A stretch of 64,000 bases of DNA from Goekera deserti (GCF_010685995.1 NZ_JAAGWK010000028.1:1-64000); one strand, 5' to 3'; numbered from the stretch's first letter, positions 7,407 to 17,633 are shown. Made by a program: numbers and translations. The notes: generated by a model from the sequence alone, not told the origin.

Positions 7407-8204
7407 GTGACCTCCCGCTGGCAGCGGACTCGCCCGGGCGACCAGGACAACCTGGCCGACCGGCGGCGTGAGCCCGGCACGGACGGCGCGGGTCGGCCGG
7501 GGATCAGCGTGCTGGCGATCGGGTCGCACCCCGACGACATCGAGCTCGGCTGTGGCGGCGCCCTGCTGGCGCACGCCGCCGCCGGTGACCGGGTGACGAT
7601 GCTGGTGCTGACCGGTGGCGAGAACGGCCCGGACGGCGGTCGTGGTCACGTGCGGCGGGTGGAGCAGGAGCGCGCGGCCGCACTGATGGGTGCCGAGCTG
7701 GTGTGGGGCGGGCTGCAGGACTGCCAGGTGGTGCCCGACTCGGCCACCGTCCGCGTGGTCGAGCAGACCCTGCAGGCCGTGCAGGCCGACCTTGTCTACG
7801 TACACGCACCCGACGACAGCCACCAGGACCACCGTGCCGTGGCCTCGGCCACGCTGGGTGCCGCGCGCCGGCTGCCGCGGGTCCTGCACTACCAGAGCCC
7901 GTCGACCCTGTCGTTCAACCCGACCGTGTTCGTCGACGTGACCGCGCACGTCGGCGGCAAGGTCGCCGCGCTCGCCTGCCATGCCTCGCAGGTGGAGATG
8001 TCGGCGATGGTGGAGCCCGACGCGGTCGTGGCTTCGGCCCGGCACTGGGGTGCCCAGGCCCGCATCGGCTACGCCGAGGCGTTCCAGCCGACCCGGATGG
8101 TGCTGGACCTCTCGCCGGTGCGCCGCACCCCCGCCGAGACGCCAGCACTGGCCGACCTGCCTGCTGCCTGGGCGCTGGTGCCCGCCTCCCTCGGCGCCCG
8201 CTGA
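7407..8204 (+). CDS. PIG-L/LmbE-family N-deacetylase
   Basis: A 265-residue member of the zinc-dependent PIG-L family, which removes acetyl groups from GlcNAc-containing glycans, glycolipids or small thiol precursors such as those of mycothiol. The metal motif SHPDDIE is at residues 40-46 (His41, Asp44), and a second metal site DSHQDH lies near residue 137. The first ~30 residues are a polar, basic leader outside the domain. The GTG start lies 1 nt past the stop of the secreted-protein gene, with GGGAGCCTGAGG just upstream. Last in the exosortase operon, it may deacetylate the sugar built by the glycosyltransferase. It could instead be a mycothiol-type deacetylase, but no other mycothiol gene is nearby. 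Confidence 0.85.
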   Translation: MTSRWQRTRPGDQDNLADRRREPGTDGAGRPGISVLAIGSHPDDIELGCGGALLAHAAAGDRVTMLVLTGGENGPDGGRGHVRRVEQERAAALMGAELVWGGLQDCQVVPDSATVRVVEQTLQAVQADLVYVHAPDDSHQDHRAVASATLGAARRLPRVLHYQSPSTLSFNPTVFVDVTAHVGGKVAALACHASQVEMSAMVEPDAVVASARHWGAQARIGYAEAFQPTRMVLDLSPVRRTPAETPALADLPAAWALVPASLGAR

Positions 8205-8291
8205 CCGACGGGGCTGGCCGGGGGCGGCAACAGGACCGTCACACGGGCCGGTTACGGTCCGGGCTCCGCTGACGGTCGGAGGTCGAGGGCG

Positions 8292-8594
8292 TTGCACCTG
8301 TCACCACACGAGCAGGAACGCCTGCTCCTCAGCTACGCCGCCGAGCTCGCCCGGCGGCGGCAGTCGCGCGGTCTGAAGCTGAACCTGCCCGAGGCGACGG
8401 CGATCGTGACCGACCACGTGCTGGAGGGCGCGCGGGACGGCGTGCGGGTCACCGAGCTCATGCAGTCCGGGCGCACCGTGCTGAGCCGGGACGACGTGAT
8501 GGACGGCGTCCCGGAGCTGCTGGAGGAGGTGCAGGTGGAGGCGACCTTCCCGGACGGGACGAAGCTGGTGACCGTCCACCACCCCATCCCGTGA
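8292..8594 (+). CDS. ureA: urease gamma subunit
   Basis: A 100-residue subunit of nickel urease, which hydrolyses urea to ammonia and carbamate in the cytoplasm. The N-terminus [12 protein letters not shown] and the segment [22 protein letters not shown] are typical of UreA, and the length is the family norm. It begins with TTG preceded by GGAGG at 8278-8282. It is the first gene of ureABCFGD and overlaps ureB by 4 nt. Confidence 0.97.
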   Translation: MHLSPHEQERLLLSYAAELARRRQSRGLKLNLPEATAIVTDHVLEGARDGVRVTELMQSGRTVLSRDDVMDGVPELLEEVQVEATFPDGTKLVTVHHPIP

Positions 8595-8929
8595 GCGGCG
8601 GGCTGGACGGTCGGGACGTGCCCGTGGTGCCGGGCGAGGTGCTGCCCGCGCAGGCCGAGGGCATCGAGACGCTGCCCGGGGTGCCCCGGGTCCGGCTCGA
8701 GGTGCACAACGCCGGCGACCGGCCGGTGCAGGTCGGCTCGCACTTCCACTTCGCGCAGGTCAACGCGGCGCTGCGGTTCGACCGTTCGGCCGCGCACGGG
8801 CACCGGCTGGACATCGCGGCCGGCACCGCCGTCCGCTTCGAACCGGGCATCGGGCGTTCGGTCGACCTGGTGCCGCTGGGTGGCGCGCGCGTCGTCCCCG
8901 GGCTGACCGCCGAGGGAGGGCTGGGCTGA
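8591..8929 (+). CDS. ureB: urease beta subunit
   Basis: A 112-residue UreB. It contains PGEVLPAQ near the start, the signature [19 protein letters not shown], and [14 protein letters not shown] followed by DLVPLGG, all conserved in urease beta subunits. The GTG start overlaps the ureA stop (GTGA) and the stop overlaps the ureC ATG by one base. The three structural genes are therefore tightly coupled. Confidence 0.97.
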   Translation: MSGGLDGRDVPVVPGEVLPAQAEGIETLPGVPRVRLEVHNAGDRPVQVGSHFHFAQVNAALRFDRSAAHGHRLDIAAGTAVRFEPGIGRSVDLVPLGGARVVPGLTAEGGLG

Positions 8930-10650
8930 TGGTCCGGTTGAGTCGTGAGCGCTACGCCCAGCTGTACGGGCCGACGGTGGGCGACCGGGTGCGCCTGGCC
9001 GACACCGACCTGCTGATCGAGGTCACCGAGGACCGCTGCGGCGGCCCGGGGCGGGCCGGCGAGGAGGCCGTGTTCGGCGGCGGCAAGGTGATCCGCGAGT
9101 CGATGGGGCAGGGGCGGGCCACCCGCGCCGAGGGTGCTCCCGACCTGGTGATCACCGGTGCCGTGGTGCTCGACCACTGGGGGGTGGTCAAGGCCGACGT
9201 CGGCATCCGGGACGGGCGCATCGTGGCCCTGGGCAAGGCCGGCAACCCGGACACGATGGACGGCGTGCACCCCGACCTGGTGATCGGGCCCGGCACCGAG
9301 GTGCTGGCCGGCAACGGCAAGGTCCTCACCGCCGGCGGCATCGACTGCCACGTGCACTTCATCTGCCCGCAGATCGTGCCCACCGCGCTCGGCGCCGGGA
9401 TGACCACGCTGATCGGTGGCGGTACCGGGCCGGCCGAGGGGTCGAAGGCCACCACGATCACCCCGGGCGACTGGTACCTGGCCCGGATGCTCGAGGCGAT
9501 GGACGGCATGCCGGTCAACGTCGCGCTGCTCGGCAAGGGCAACACCGTGTCGCAGGAGTCGATGGAGGAGCAGCTGCGGGCCGGGGCCAGCGGCTTCAAG
9601 CTGCACGAGGACTGGGGGTCCACGCCCGCGGCGATCGACGCGTGCCTCACCGTCGCCGGCCGGCACGGCGTCCCGGTGGCGCTGCACTCGGACACGCTGA
9701 ACGAGGCCGGGTTCGTCGAGGACACCCTCGCCGCGATCGGTGGCCGGAGCATCCACGCGTACCACACCGAGGGAGCCGGGGGCGGGCACGCGCCCGACAT
9801 CATCACCGTCGCCGGGCACCCGAACGTACTGCCCAGCAGCACGAACCCGACCCGACCGCACACCGTGAACACCCTCGACGAGCACCTCGACATGCTGATG
9901 GTCTGCCACCACCTCGACAGCTCGGTGCCCGAGGACCTCGCCTTCGCCGAGAGCCGGATCCGCCCCACCACGATCGCGGCCGAGGACCTGCTGCACGACC
10001 TGGGCGCCATCTCGATGATCGGCTCCGACGCCCAGGCCATGGGCCGGGTCGGTGAGGTGGTGATGCGCACCTGGCAGACGGCGCACGTGATGAAGCGCCG
10101 CCGCGGGTCGCTGACCGGCGACGGCGCGGCGGACAACCTGCGGGCCCGCCGGTACGTCGCCAAGTACACGATCTGCCCGGCCGTCGCGCACGGCATCGAC
10201 GCCGAGGTCGGCTCGGTGGAACCGGGCAAGCTGGCCGACCTGGTGCTCTGGGACCCGGCGCTGTTCGGCGTCCGGCCGCACGTGGTGCTCAAGGGCGGGA
10301 TGATCGCCTGGGGCCAGATGGGCGACGCGAACGCCTCCATCCCCACCCCGCAGCCGGTGTTCCCGCGGCCGATGTTCGGCGCGTTCGGGCGGGTGCCCGC
10401 GCAGACGTCGCTGTACTTCGTGGCGCCGGCCGCGATCGACGCGGGGCTGGCCGACCGGCTGGCGGTGGACCGGCGGCTGGTCGCGGTCACCGACACCACC
10501 CGGCTGGGCAAGGCGGACATGCCAGAGAACACGGCGCTGCCGGAGATCCGGGTCGACCCGGACACCTTCACGGTGTCCGTCGACGGCGACGTCTGGGAAC
10601 CCGAGCCGGTCAGCGAGCTGCCCATGGCCCAGCGCTACTTCCTGTTCTGA
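8929..10650 (+). CDS. ureC: urease alpha (catalytic) subunit
   Basis: A 573-residue catalytic subunit with the normal length and motif order. Nickel ligands are recognisable: His141 and His143 in GGIDCHVHF, the carbamylated Lys224 in GFKLHEDWG, the His in [10 protein letters not shown], the His in [11 protein letters not shown] and the Asp in [10 protein letters not shown]. The flap with its active-site Cys-His is present as VCHHLD. Nothing suggests inactivation. The accessory genes ureF, ureG and ureD follow directly; ureE is absent, which is common in actinobacterial urease operons. Confidence 0.98.
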   Translation: MVRLSRERYAQLYGPTVGDRVRLADTDLLIEVTEDRCGGPGRAGEEAVFGGGKVIRESMGQGRATRAEGAPDLVITGAVVLDHWGVVKADVGIRDGRIVALGKAGNPDTMDGVHPDLVIGPGTEVLAGNGKVLTAGGIDCHVHFICPQIVPTALGAGMTTLIGGGTGPAEGSKATTITPGDWYLARMLEAMDGMPVNVALLGKGNTVSQESMEEQLRAGASGFKLHEDWGSTPAAIDACLTVAGRHGVPVALHSDTLNEAGFVEDTLAAIGGRSIHAYHTEGAGGGHAPDIITVAGHPNVLPSSTNPTRPHTVNTLDEHLDMLMVCHHLDSSVPEDLAFAESRIRPTTIAAEDLLHDLGAISMIGSDAQAMGRVGEVVMRTWQTAHVMKRRRGSLTGDGAADNLRARRYVAKYTICPAVAHGIDAEVGSVEPGKLADLVLWDPALFGVRPHVVLKGGMIAWGQMGDANASIPTPQPVFPRPMFGAFGRVPAQTSLYFVAPAAIDAGLADRLAVDRRLVAVTDTTRLGKADMPENTALPEIRVDPDTFTVSVDGDVWEPEPVSELPMAQRYFLF

Positions 10651-10657
10651 GCCGGCC

Positions 10658-11380
10658 GTGTCGCTCACCGCGCTGCTCGCCCTCGCCGACTCCCGGCTGC
10701 CCGCGGGTGGCCACGCGCACTCCGGCGGGGTGGAGCAGGCGATCAGCGCCGGGCTGGTGACCGACCCCGTCTCGCTGGCCGGCTTCCTGCGCCGGCGGGT
10801 GGGCACGGCCGGATCGGTCGCGGCCGGGCTCGCGGCGGCTGCCTGCGCCGTGGTGGGCCGTGCCGTGGGGGGCGGGGCCGTTGCGGCGGGTGCTGCCGTG
10901 CCGCCGTCGGTGGCGGCCGCCCTGGCCGACCTGGACGCGGAGGCCGACGCCCGGACCCCGTCCCCGGCGCAGCGCGCGGCGTCCCGGCAGCAGGGGCGGG
11001 GGCTGCTGCGGGTGGGCCGGCGGGCCTGGCCGCACCCGGCCTGGGACGCGCTGCCCACGCAACCGCACCACGCCGTGGCGCTCGGGGTGGCCGCCGCGGC
11101 TGCCGGCGCCCGTCCGGCCGACGCGGCGGCCGCAGCCGCCTACCTGTCGATGAGCGGTCCGGCCACCGCCGCCCAGCGGCTGCTGGCCCTGGACCCGATC
11201 ACCGTGGCCGCGGTGACCGCCCGGCTGTCGCCGCTGGTCGACGAGGTCGCCGGCGCCGCCGCCCGGGCCGCCGCGGGCCCGTTCGGCGGCCTGGACCTGC
11301 TGCCCGCGTCCGCCGACCCGCTGCTCGACCTGCTCGCCGAACTGCACGTCTCCCGGAAGGACCGGTTCTTTGCCTCCTGA
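10658..11380 (+). CDS. ureF: urease accessory protein UreF
   Basis: A 240-residue UreF, which acts with UreD and UreG in GTP-dependent nickel loading of the apo-urease. The N-terminal [23 protein letters not shown] is the family signature (usually SPALPIGGFSYSxGLE), and the central region is Ala-rich and helical as expected. It starts with GTG 7 nt after ureC and its 3' end overlaps ureG by 11 nt. Confidence 0.92.
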   Translation: MSLTALLALADSRLPAGGHAHSGGVEQAISAGLVTDPVSLAGFLRRRVGTAGSVAAGLAAAACAVVGRAVGGGAVAAGAAVPPSVAAALADLDAEADARTPSPAQRAASRQQGRGLLRVGRRAWPHPAWDALPTQPHHAVALGVAAAAAGARPADAAAAAAYLSMSGPATAAQRLLALDPITVAAVTARLSPLVDEVAGAAARAAAGPFGGLDLLPASADPLLDLLAELHVSRKDRFFAS

Positions 11381-12062
11381 CCACGACCTGGACGACTACG
11401 TCGACCCCTACGACCCCGGGCAGCGCCGCGCCCCGGACGGCGGCCCGGGCGCACTCCGGGTGGGCATCGGCGGGCCGGTCGGCTCCGGCAAGACCGCGCT
11501 GGTGGCCGCGCTGTGCCGCACGCTCGGCGAGGAGCTCGACCTCGTCGTGGTCACCAACGACATCTACACCACCGAGGACGCCGACTTCCTGCGGCGCAAC
11601 GCCGTGCTGCCCGACGACCGGATCGAGGCGGTGCAGACCGGCTGCTGCCCGCACACCGCGATCCGGGACGACATCACCGCCAACCTGGACGCCGTCGAGC
11701 TGCTGGAGGCCCGGCACCCCGGCGTCCAGCTGGTGCTGGTGGAGTCCGGCGGGGACAACCTGACCGCGTCGTTCAGCTACGGGCTGGTCGACGTGCAGGT
11801 GTTCGTCGTCGACGTCGCCGGTGGGGACAAGGTGCCGCGCAAGGGCGGGCCAGGGGTGACCAGCGCCGATCTGCTGGTGGTCAACAAGACCGACCTGGCG
11901 CCGTTCGTCGGCGCCGACCTCGACGTCATGCGCCGGGACTCCGACGCCGTGCGCGGAGAGAAGCCGACGCTGCTGATCTCGCTGCGCGAGGACCCGGCGG
12001 CGACCGACGTCGCGGCGTGGGTGCGGGCGCAGGTGCGCTCCCGGGCCCTGCAGTCGGCATGA
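11370..12062 (+). CDS. ureG: urease accessory GTPase UreG
   Basis: A 230-residue SIMIBI-class GTPase that delivers nickel to urease. The P-loop GPVGSGKT is at residues 35-42, preceded by [21 protein letters not shown], the nickel-binding TGCCPH (usually GCPH), [16 protein letters not shown] and NKTDLAP are all present. The N-terminus is a short acidic and Asp/Tyr-rich leader rather than a His-rich one. The TTG start lies inside the end of ureF and is preceded by GGAAGGA. Confidence 0.95.
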   Translation: MPPDHDLDDYVDPYDPGQRRAPDGGPGALRVGIGGPVGSGKTALVAALCRTLGEELDLVVVTNDIYTTEDADFLRRNAVLPDDRIEAVQTGCCPHTAIRDDITANLDAVELLEARHPGVQLVLVESGGDNLTASFSYGLVDVQVFVVDVAGGDKVPRKGGPGVTSADLLVVNKTDLAPFVGADLDVMRRDSDAVRGEKPTLLISLREDPAATDVAAWVRAQVRSRALQSA

Positions 12063-12081
12063 GCGTGCCCGGTCGGTCACG

Positions 12082-12819
12082 GTGAGGAGCCTGGTCGAGG
12101 TGGTGGCGCGGGCCGGCCCGGGTGGGCGCACCGTGCTGCCGGTGGTGCGCGCCAGCGGCCAGCTGGCCGTGCGGCGCACCGGGCCGGTGACCGTGCACCT
12201 GGTGGCCACCGCCTTCGGCCCGCTGGGCGGGGACGACGCCGAGGTGCGGCTGGTGGTCGAGCCGGGCGCGGTGCTGCGGGTGCGCTCGGTGGCGGCGGCG
12301 GTCGTGCTGCCCGCGCGGGGCGACTCGCCGCCGTCGGCGCAGCGCGTGCTGGCCGACGTGGACGGCGACCTGGACCTGCAGCTGGAGCCGACCGTCGTGG
12401 CGGCGCGCGCCCACCACGTCGCCACGGTGACCGTACGGCTCGGTGCCGGCGGCGAGCTGACGCTGTCCGAGCAGGTGCTGCTGGGCCGCACCGGCGAGCA
12501 GCCCGGCCGGTGGACCGGGACCACCCGGGTGCTGCGCGACGGGCGGCCGCTGCTGCACACCACGCTGGACCTCGGCCCGGGTGCGCCCACCTGGGCGCCG
12601 CCGATGGCACCCCGGGCGTACGCCTCCACCACGCGGGTCCGGCCGGGACCCGGGGTCGGGACGGCCACCGGCGTGGACGCCGTGCGGCTGCCACTGCCCG
12701 GTGGCTGGGTGAGCACGGCCTGGGGTGACGCCCTGGACCGGGTCGCGCGCGCGGACGCCGACCTGCACCCGGGGTCGCGCCCCGCTGCGCAGCCGGTGCT
12801 CGCCGGGGTCCCGTCGTGA
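12082..12819 (+). CDS. ureD: urease accessory protein UreD
   Basis: A 245-residue UreD/UreH scaffold protein of the urease activation complex. The beta-rich pattern is typical: a [18 protein letters not shown] segment, [21 protein letters not shown] and [16 protein letters not shown]. It begins with GTG 19 nt after ureG. Its stop overlaps the allantoinase start by 4 nt, so urease maturation and allantoin breakdown appear to be co-translated. Confidence 0.9.
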   Translation: MRSLVEVVARAGPGGRTVLPVVRASGQLAVRRTGPVTVHLVATAFGPLGGDDAEVRLVVEPGAVLRVRSVAAAVVLPARGDSPPSAQRVLADVDGDLDLQLEPTVVAARAHHVATVTVRLGAGGELTLSEQVLLGRTGEQPGRWTGTTRVLRDGRPLLHTTLDLGPGAPTWAPPMAPRAYASTTRVRPGPGVGTATGVDAVRLPLPGGWVSTAWGDALDRVARADADLHPGSRPAAQPVLAGVPS

Positions 12820-14123
12820 TCGTCCGTGCCCGGCGGGTGGTGCTGCCCGGCGGCGAGCGGGCCGCGGCGGTGCACGTCGCCGACGGCCGGGTCACCGCGG
12901 TGACCGGCTTCGACGACGTCACCGGCCCGGTGCACACCCTGGCCGACGACGAGGTGCTGCTGCCCGGGCTGGTCGACAGCCACGTGCACGTCAACGAGCC
13001 GGGGCGCACCGAGTGGGAGGGGTTCGTCTCGGCCACCCGCGCCGCGGCGGCCGGCGGCGTCACCACGATCGTGGACATGCCGCTCAACTCCATCCCGCCG
13101 ACCACCTCGGTCGCCGCGCTGCGGGAGAAGCAGGCCGCGGCGCGGGGCCGGGTGGCGGTCGACGTCGCGTTCTGGGGCGGCGCCGTCCCGGGGAACGTGG
13201 ACCAGCTGCGCCCGCTGCACGAGGCCGGCGTCGTCGGGTTCAAGTGCTTCCTGCTCGACTCCGGGGTGCCGGAGTTCCCCCCGCTGGACGACCCGGGGCT
13301 GCGCGCGGCGCTCGGTGAGCTGGCCGGCTTCGACGGGCTGCTCATCGCGCACGCCGAGGACCCGGACGTGATCGCCGCGGCCCCGGAGCCGGTCGGGGGC
13401 AGCTACGCGAGCTTCCTGGCCTCCCGGCCGGGCGCCGCGGAGGAGACGGCGATCGGCGGCCTGGTCGCGGCGGCGCGGGACACCGGCGCCCGGGTGCACG
13501 TGGTGCACCTGGCCGACGCCGACGCCCTGCCGCTGCTGCGCGCGGCCCGCGCCGAGGGCGTGCGGGTGACCGTCGAGACCTGCCCGCACTACCTGACCTT
13601 CGACGCCGCCGAGGTGCCCGACGGGGACACCGCGTTCAAGTGCTGCCCGCCGATCCGGGAGGCCTCGCACCGGGAGGCGCTGTGGGCGGCGCTCGCCGCG
13701 GGCGACGTCGACCTGGTGGTCAGCGACCACTCGCCGTGCACGCCGGACCTCAAGCGCCTCGACGTCGGCGACTTCGGGCTGGCGTGGGGCGGCATCGCCT
13801 CGCTGCAGGTGTCGCTGCCGGCGGTGTGGTCCGGGGCGCGGGCGCGGGGACTCGGGCTGGCCCAGGTGGTCGACTGGATGTCCGCCGCGCCGGCGCGGCT
13901 GGCCGGGCTGCCGGGCAAGGGCGCCATCGCGGTGGGCCGGGACGCCGACCTCGTGGCGTTCGCGCCGGAGGAGACCTGGACGGTCGGGGAGCTGCACCAC
14001 CGCAACCCGGTGACGCCCTACGCGGGCCGGCGGCTCACCGGCGTGGTGCGGCGGACCTGGCTCGCCGGCCGGGAGATCGGCGACGTCCCGCTCGGCCGGC
14101 TGCTCGGCCGGGGGTCGGTCTGA
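12816..14123 (+). CDS. allB: allantoinase
   Basis: A 435-residue cyclic amidohydrolase that opens allantoin to allantoate. The metal motif [17 protein letters not shown] and [16 protein letters not shown] are diagnostic for allantoinase within the dihydroorotase-like group. The metal-bridging Lys is in [10 protein letters not shown], further His ligands are in IAHAED and VHLADA, and the catalytic Asp is in VSDHSPC. The GTG start overlaps ureD, coupling a urea-generating pathway to urease. Confidence 0.95.
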   Translation: MIVRARRVVLPGGERAAAVHVADGRVTAVTGFDDVTGPVHTLADDEVLLPGLVDSHVHVNEPGRTEWEGFVSATRAAAAGGVTTIVDMPLNSIPPTTSVAALREKQAAARGRVAVDVAFWGGAVPGNVDQLRPLHEAGVVGFKCFLLDSGVPEFPPLDDPGLRAALGELAGFDGLLIAHAEDPDVIAAAPEPVGGSYASFLASRPGAAEETAIGGLVAAARDTGARVHVVHLADADALPLLRAARAEGVRVTVETCPHYLTFDAAEVPDGDTAFKCCPPIREASHREALWAALAAGDVDLVVSDHSPCTPDLKRLDVGDFGLAWGGIASLQVSLPAVWSGARARGLGLAQVVDWMSAAPARLAGLPGKGAIAVGRDADLVAFAPEETWTVGELHHRNPVTPYAGRRLTGVVRRTWLAGREIGDVPLGRLLGRGSV

Positions 14124-14164
14124 GTGGCCCGGCCCGGAACAGGGGCTCGTGCCAGAGTGACCCG

Positions 14165-15154
14165 GTGACCGATGCCCAGCGCCTGCCCGACCTCGCCAGC
14201 CGTGCCCTGGGGGGCGCCGTGGTGGCGGCCAACGACGAGCTGTTCGCGGCCCGGGAGAACCTGGTGCTGCCGCACCCGGCCGTGGCGCGGGCCGACTTCG
14301 GCCACAAGGGCAAGGAGTACGACGGCTGGGAGACCCGACGGCGGCGCAGCCCGGGGCACGACTGGGCGATCGTGCGGCTGGGCGCGCCCGGGACCGTGGC
14401 CGCCGTGGTCATCGACACCGCCTTCTTCACCGGCAACTACCCGCCGCGGGCGTCGGTGGACGGGGTCGCCGTCGAGGGCCACCCGTCGGTCGAGGAGCTG
14501 GTCGCGGCCGACTGGCAGCCGCTGCTGCCGCTGGTCGACCTGGCCGGGGACACCGCCAACGCCTTCGCCGTCGCCTCCGACCGCCGGGTGACGCACGTGC
14601 GGCTGTCCATCCACCCCGACGGCGGGGTGGCCCGGTTCCGGGTGCACGGCACCGTCGTGCCCGACCCGCGCCTCCTCGACGTCGGCCCGTTCGACCTGGC
14701 CGCGCTGGAGAACGGCGGGCAGGTGACCGCCGTCAGCAACGCGTTCTACGGCAGCCCCCACCAGCTGATCGGGCGGGGCGACGCCCGCTCGATGGGCGAG
14801 GGCTGGGAGAACGCCCGCCGCCGGGACGACGGCAACGACTGGGTGGAGGTCTCGCTGGCCTGCCAGGGCACCGTCGCGATGGCCGAGCTGGACACGTCGT
14901 ACTTCCTGGGCAACGCACCGGGCGCCGCGTCGCTGACCGGCCGCACCGCCGACGGCACGGACGTGCAGCTCCTGCCCCGCACCCGGCTGCAGCCGGACAC
15001 CCGGCACCGCTTCCTGCTCGACGAGCACCCGGGCGTCGTCGCCGTCCGGCTGGACGTCTTCCCCGACGGGGGCATGGCCCGGCTGCGGCTGTGGGGCCGG
15101 CCCACAGCGGCGGGCCGGGAGTCGCTGCAGCGCCGGTGGTCCGGCTCGGCCTGA
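14165..15154 (+). CDS. alc: allantoicase
   Basis: A 329-residue allantoicase, which splits allantoate into ureidoglycolate and urea. It has the expected two-domain repeat. KGKEYDGWETRRRR with DWAIVRLGAPGTVAAVVIDTAFFTGNYPP in the first half is echoed by GEGWENARRRDDGNDWVEVSL and AELDTSYFLGNAP in the second half. The GTG at 14165 begins a typical N-terminus (LPDLASRALGGAVVAANDELFA). It ends 16 bp from the convergent xanthine dehydrogenase gene. Its urea product is the direct substrate of the urease encoded just upstream. Confidence 0.95.
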   Translation: MTDAQRLPDLASRALGGAVVAANDELFAARENLVLPHPAVARADFGHKGKEYDGWETRRRRSPGHDWAIVRLGAPGTVAAVVIDTAFFTGNYPPRASVDGVAVEGHPSVEELVAADWQPLLPLVDLAGDTANAFAVASDRRVTHVRLSIHPDGGVARFRVHGTVVPDPRLLDVGPFDLAALENGGQVTAVSNAFYGSPHQLIGRGDARSMGEGWENARRRDDGNDWVEVSLACQGTVAMAELDTSYFLGNAPGAASLTGRTADGTDVQLLPRTRLQPDTRHRFLLDEHPGVVAVRLDVFPDGGMARLRLWGRPTAAGRESLQRRWSGSA

Positions 15155-15170
15155 CCCGCCCGCCTGCGGC

Positions 15171-17633
15171 TCAGTGCCCGGCGGCGCCCTCGGACTCCCA
15201 GGTGCCGGGCCGGTCGGCCGGCTCCTCGCTGAGAGCGGTGCCACCGGTGGTGGCCGGTGGGCGCGGTGTCGTGCGGGTGACCGTCGGCGGCGTGCCGATG
15301 CCCAGCGCGATGTGCTCCGGGCGGATCGGCACCGACGGCAGCGGCAGGCCGGTCGCGTCGCGCACGGCCGCGGCCACCGCGGGCACCGCGGTGCACAGCG
15401 GGGGCTCGCCGACGCCCTTCCAGCCGTGCGGCATGCCGGGCTGCGGGTCGGTGACGTACACCGAGACGACCTCGGGGGCGTCCACGATCGTCGGGATCAG
15501 GTAGTCCTGGAACTCCGGGTTGGTGATGTGCCCGTCCACCACGACCACCTCCTCCATGACCGCCAGGCCCATGCCCTGCACGATGCCGCCCTCGATCTGG
15601 CCGAGCAGCTGGGTCGGGTTCACCACCGTGCCGACGTCCTGGCAGGAGGCGATCTGGACGACGCTGACCAGCCCCAGCTCCACGTCGACGTCGACCACCG
15701 CCCGCTGCGCGGAGAACGCGAAGCCGACGTAGACGTCGCCCTGGCCGAGGGCCGTCGTCGGGGGGTGCGCGAAGTGCTCGGTGGCCCGGACGGTGTGCCC
15801 GGGCGTGGCTGCGGCCACGTCGACCAGCGGGGTGCCGTCGCAGGTCACCGCGCCGTCCTGGATGGAGAGCAGGCCGGCGTCCAGCCCGCGCTCGCGGGCG
15901 ACCCGGGCCAGCAGCCGGTCCCGGACGGCGACGCACGCCCGGTGCACCGCCGTCCCGGAGGCCATGGTCTGCCGGGAGGCCGACGTCGATCCGGCCGAGG
16001 CGATCAGCGTGTCCGGCTGGGTCACGGTGACGGTGTCGGCGCCCAGCACCGTGCGGGCCACCTGCTCGGCGACGGTGACGAAACCCTGCCCGACCTCGGC
16101 GCACGCGCAGTGCACGGTGGCGTGCCCGTCCCGCAGGGACACCGTGGCGGTGGACTCGTCCACGTGGCCCTCGCTGAAGGCCAGGTTCTTCATGGTCACC
16201 GCGTAGCCGACGCCGCGGCGCACCGAGCCCGGGCTGCTGGCCCGCCCCACGCCGCCGGGCAGCTTGCCGCCGGCCGGGGGCAGCGGCACCGCGCGCAGAC
16301 CCTCGATCACCTCGCGGACCGGCGTGGGCTGGGTGAAGCGCTGGCCGAAGGTGGCCGTGTCGCCCCGGCGCAGCGCGTTGCGGAGCCGGATCTCCAGCGG
16401 GTCCAGGTCCAGGGCGGCGGCCAGGGCGTCCATCTGCGACTCGTGCGCGAATGCGGCCTGCGGCACGCCGAAGCCGCGCATCGCCCCGCAGGAGGGGTTG
16501 TTGGTGCGCACCGACCAGCCCTCGAACCGGCCGTTGTCCACCCGGTAGGGCCCCTGCAGCAGGGTGACGGTGTTGGCGATGACGACCGGGCTGGTCGAGG
16601 CGTAGGCGCCGCCGTCCAGCACGACCCGGCCCTCGACGCTGACGACCCGGCCCGACGCGTCGGCGGAGTGCCGCAGCCAGATGGTGCCGGGGTGCCGCTG
16701 CCGGTGGGCCAGGAAGGACTCCTCCCGGGTGTACTCCATCTTCACCGGGCGCCCGGTGGCCAGCGCCAGCAGGCAGGCGTGCGTGTGCAGCGTGACGTCC
16801 TCCCGGCCGCCGAACGCCCCGCCCACGCCGGCCAGCACGACCTGCACCTTCTCCGGCGGCAGCCCGGTGGCCCAGGCGATCTGCCGCTGGTCGGAGTGCA
16901 GCCACTGGGTGGCCACCTCCAGCCGCACCCCGCCGTCGGCGGTCGGCGTCGCCATGCCGGCCTCGGGTGCCAGGAAGGCGGGGTCCTGCATGCCGATCCG
17001 GTAGGTGTTCTCCACGGTGACCACGCCGCGGGCCCGTGGGTCGCCGCACTCGTAGGCCAGGTGCCGGTAGACGTTGCCCTCGGCGTGCAGCGGCTCGGCG
17101 TCCGCGGCGAGGGTCGGGTCGGTCTGCGCGGGCAGTGGCTCGTACTCGACGACGATCGCGCGGGCCGCCCGGCGGGCGGTGCGCGGGTCGATCGCGGCCA
17201 CCACCGCGACCGGCTCACCCGCGTAGCGCACCACCCCGTCGGCCAGCACCGGCTCGTCGCGCAGGGTGAGCCCGAAGTGCAGGTCGCCCGGCACGTCGGC
17301 GGCGGTGAGGACGGCGTGCACGCCGGGCAGCGCCCGGGCCGCCGCCGTGTCGATGCGCAGCAGCCGCGCGTGCGGGTGCGGCGAGCGCAGCGTGACGCCG
17401 TGCAGCATGCCCTCGGCGTGCAGGTCACCGGCGTAGGAGAACTCCCCGCGCACCTTCGCCTGCCCGTCCGGCCGCCGCACGGACGCCCCGACTCCGGCCC
17501 TTTCCGCGGAAATGGCCGGACGTCCGGCGGCCGTTTCCGCGGAAGTGGCCGGTCCTGTGGCCCTTTCCGCGGAAGTGGCCGCTCGTTCGGCGGTCGTTTG
17601 CGCGGAAGTGGCTGGTTGGGGGACGGGGGTCAC
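15171..17633 (-). CDS. xanthine dehydrogenase molybdopterin-binding subunit
   Basis: An 820-residue molybdenum hydroxylase large subunit. Molybdopterin-contacting motifs are GGAFGGRED, CGAMRGFGVPQ and GQGFVTVAEQ, and the catalytic Glu is in GWKGVGEPP near the C-terminus. The RGFGVPQ form fits xanthine dehydrogenases better than CO dehydrogenases. The GTG start overlaps the iron-sulfur subunit stop. Residues about 7-47 are an extra Ala/Ser/Thr/Glu-rich N-terminal leader made of four repeats of an ATSAERA-like unit, encoded by four copies of a palindromic DNA element (17496-17613). The ordinary domain begins near ASVRRPDGQAKVRGEFSYAGD. Pathway context is purine oxidation to urate. No XdhC-type maturation gene is in view. 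Confidence 0.9.
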   Translation of the reverse strand: MTPVPQPATSAQTTAERAATSAERATGPATSAETAAGRPAISAERAGVGASVRRPDGQAKVRGEFSYAGDLHAEGMLHGVTLRSPHPHARLLRIDTAAARALPGVHAVLTAADVPGDLHFGLTLRDEPVLADGVVRYAGEPVAVVAAIDPRTARRAARAIVVEYEPLPAQTDPTLAADAEPLHAEGNVYRHLAYECGDPRARGVVTVENTYRIGMQDPAFLAPEAGMATPTADGGVRLEVATQWLHSDQRQIAWATGLPPEKVQVVLAGVGGAFGGREDVTLHTHACLLALATGRPVKMEYTREESFLAHRQRHPGTIWLRHSADASGRVVSVEGRVVLDGGAYASTSPVVIANTVTLLQGPYRVDNGRFEGWSVRTNNPSCGAMRGFGVPQAAFAHESQMDALAAALDLDPLEIRLRNALRRGDTATFGQRFTQPTPVREVIEGLRAVPLPPAGGKLPGGVGRASSPGSVRRGVGYAVTMKNLAFSEGHVDESTATVSLRDGHATVHCACAEVGQGFVTVAEQVARTVLGADTVTVTQPDTLIASAGSTSASRQTMASGTAVHRACVAVRDRLLARVARERGLDAGLLSIQDGAVTCDGTPLVDVAAATPGHTVRATEHFAHPPTTALGQGDVYVGFAFSAQRAVVDVDVELGLVSVVQIASCQDVGTVVNPTQLLGQIEGGIVQGMGLAVMEEVVVVDGHITNPEFQDYLIPTIVDAPEVVSVYVTDPQPGMPHGWKGVGEPPLCTAVPAVAAAVRDATGLPLPSVPIRPEHIALGIGTPPTVTRTTPRPPATTGGTALSEEPADRPGTWESEGAAGH
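17496..17613. repeat. four in-frame copies of a 22-bp palindromic element
   Basis: Units lie at 17496-17517, 17529-17550, 17559-17580 and 17592-17613. Each has arms close to GGCCCTTT and AARTGGCC around a CGCG centre; the fourth is the most degenerate. They are spaced 33, 30 and 33 bp, always a multiple of three, so they stay in the reading frame of the xanthine dehydrogenase large subunit and give repeated ATSAERA-like peptides. Two close relatives sit inside the Ni/Co transporter gene at 53.4 kb. Confidence 0.85.

Noticed and set aside
7407-8204. Assignment of the PIG-L gene as mycothiol deacetylase MshB
   Set aside because: The motifs fit the whole PIG-L family and the operon context points to glycan modification, so no mycothiol gene name is given.
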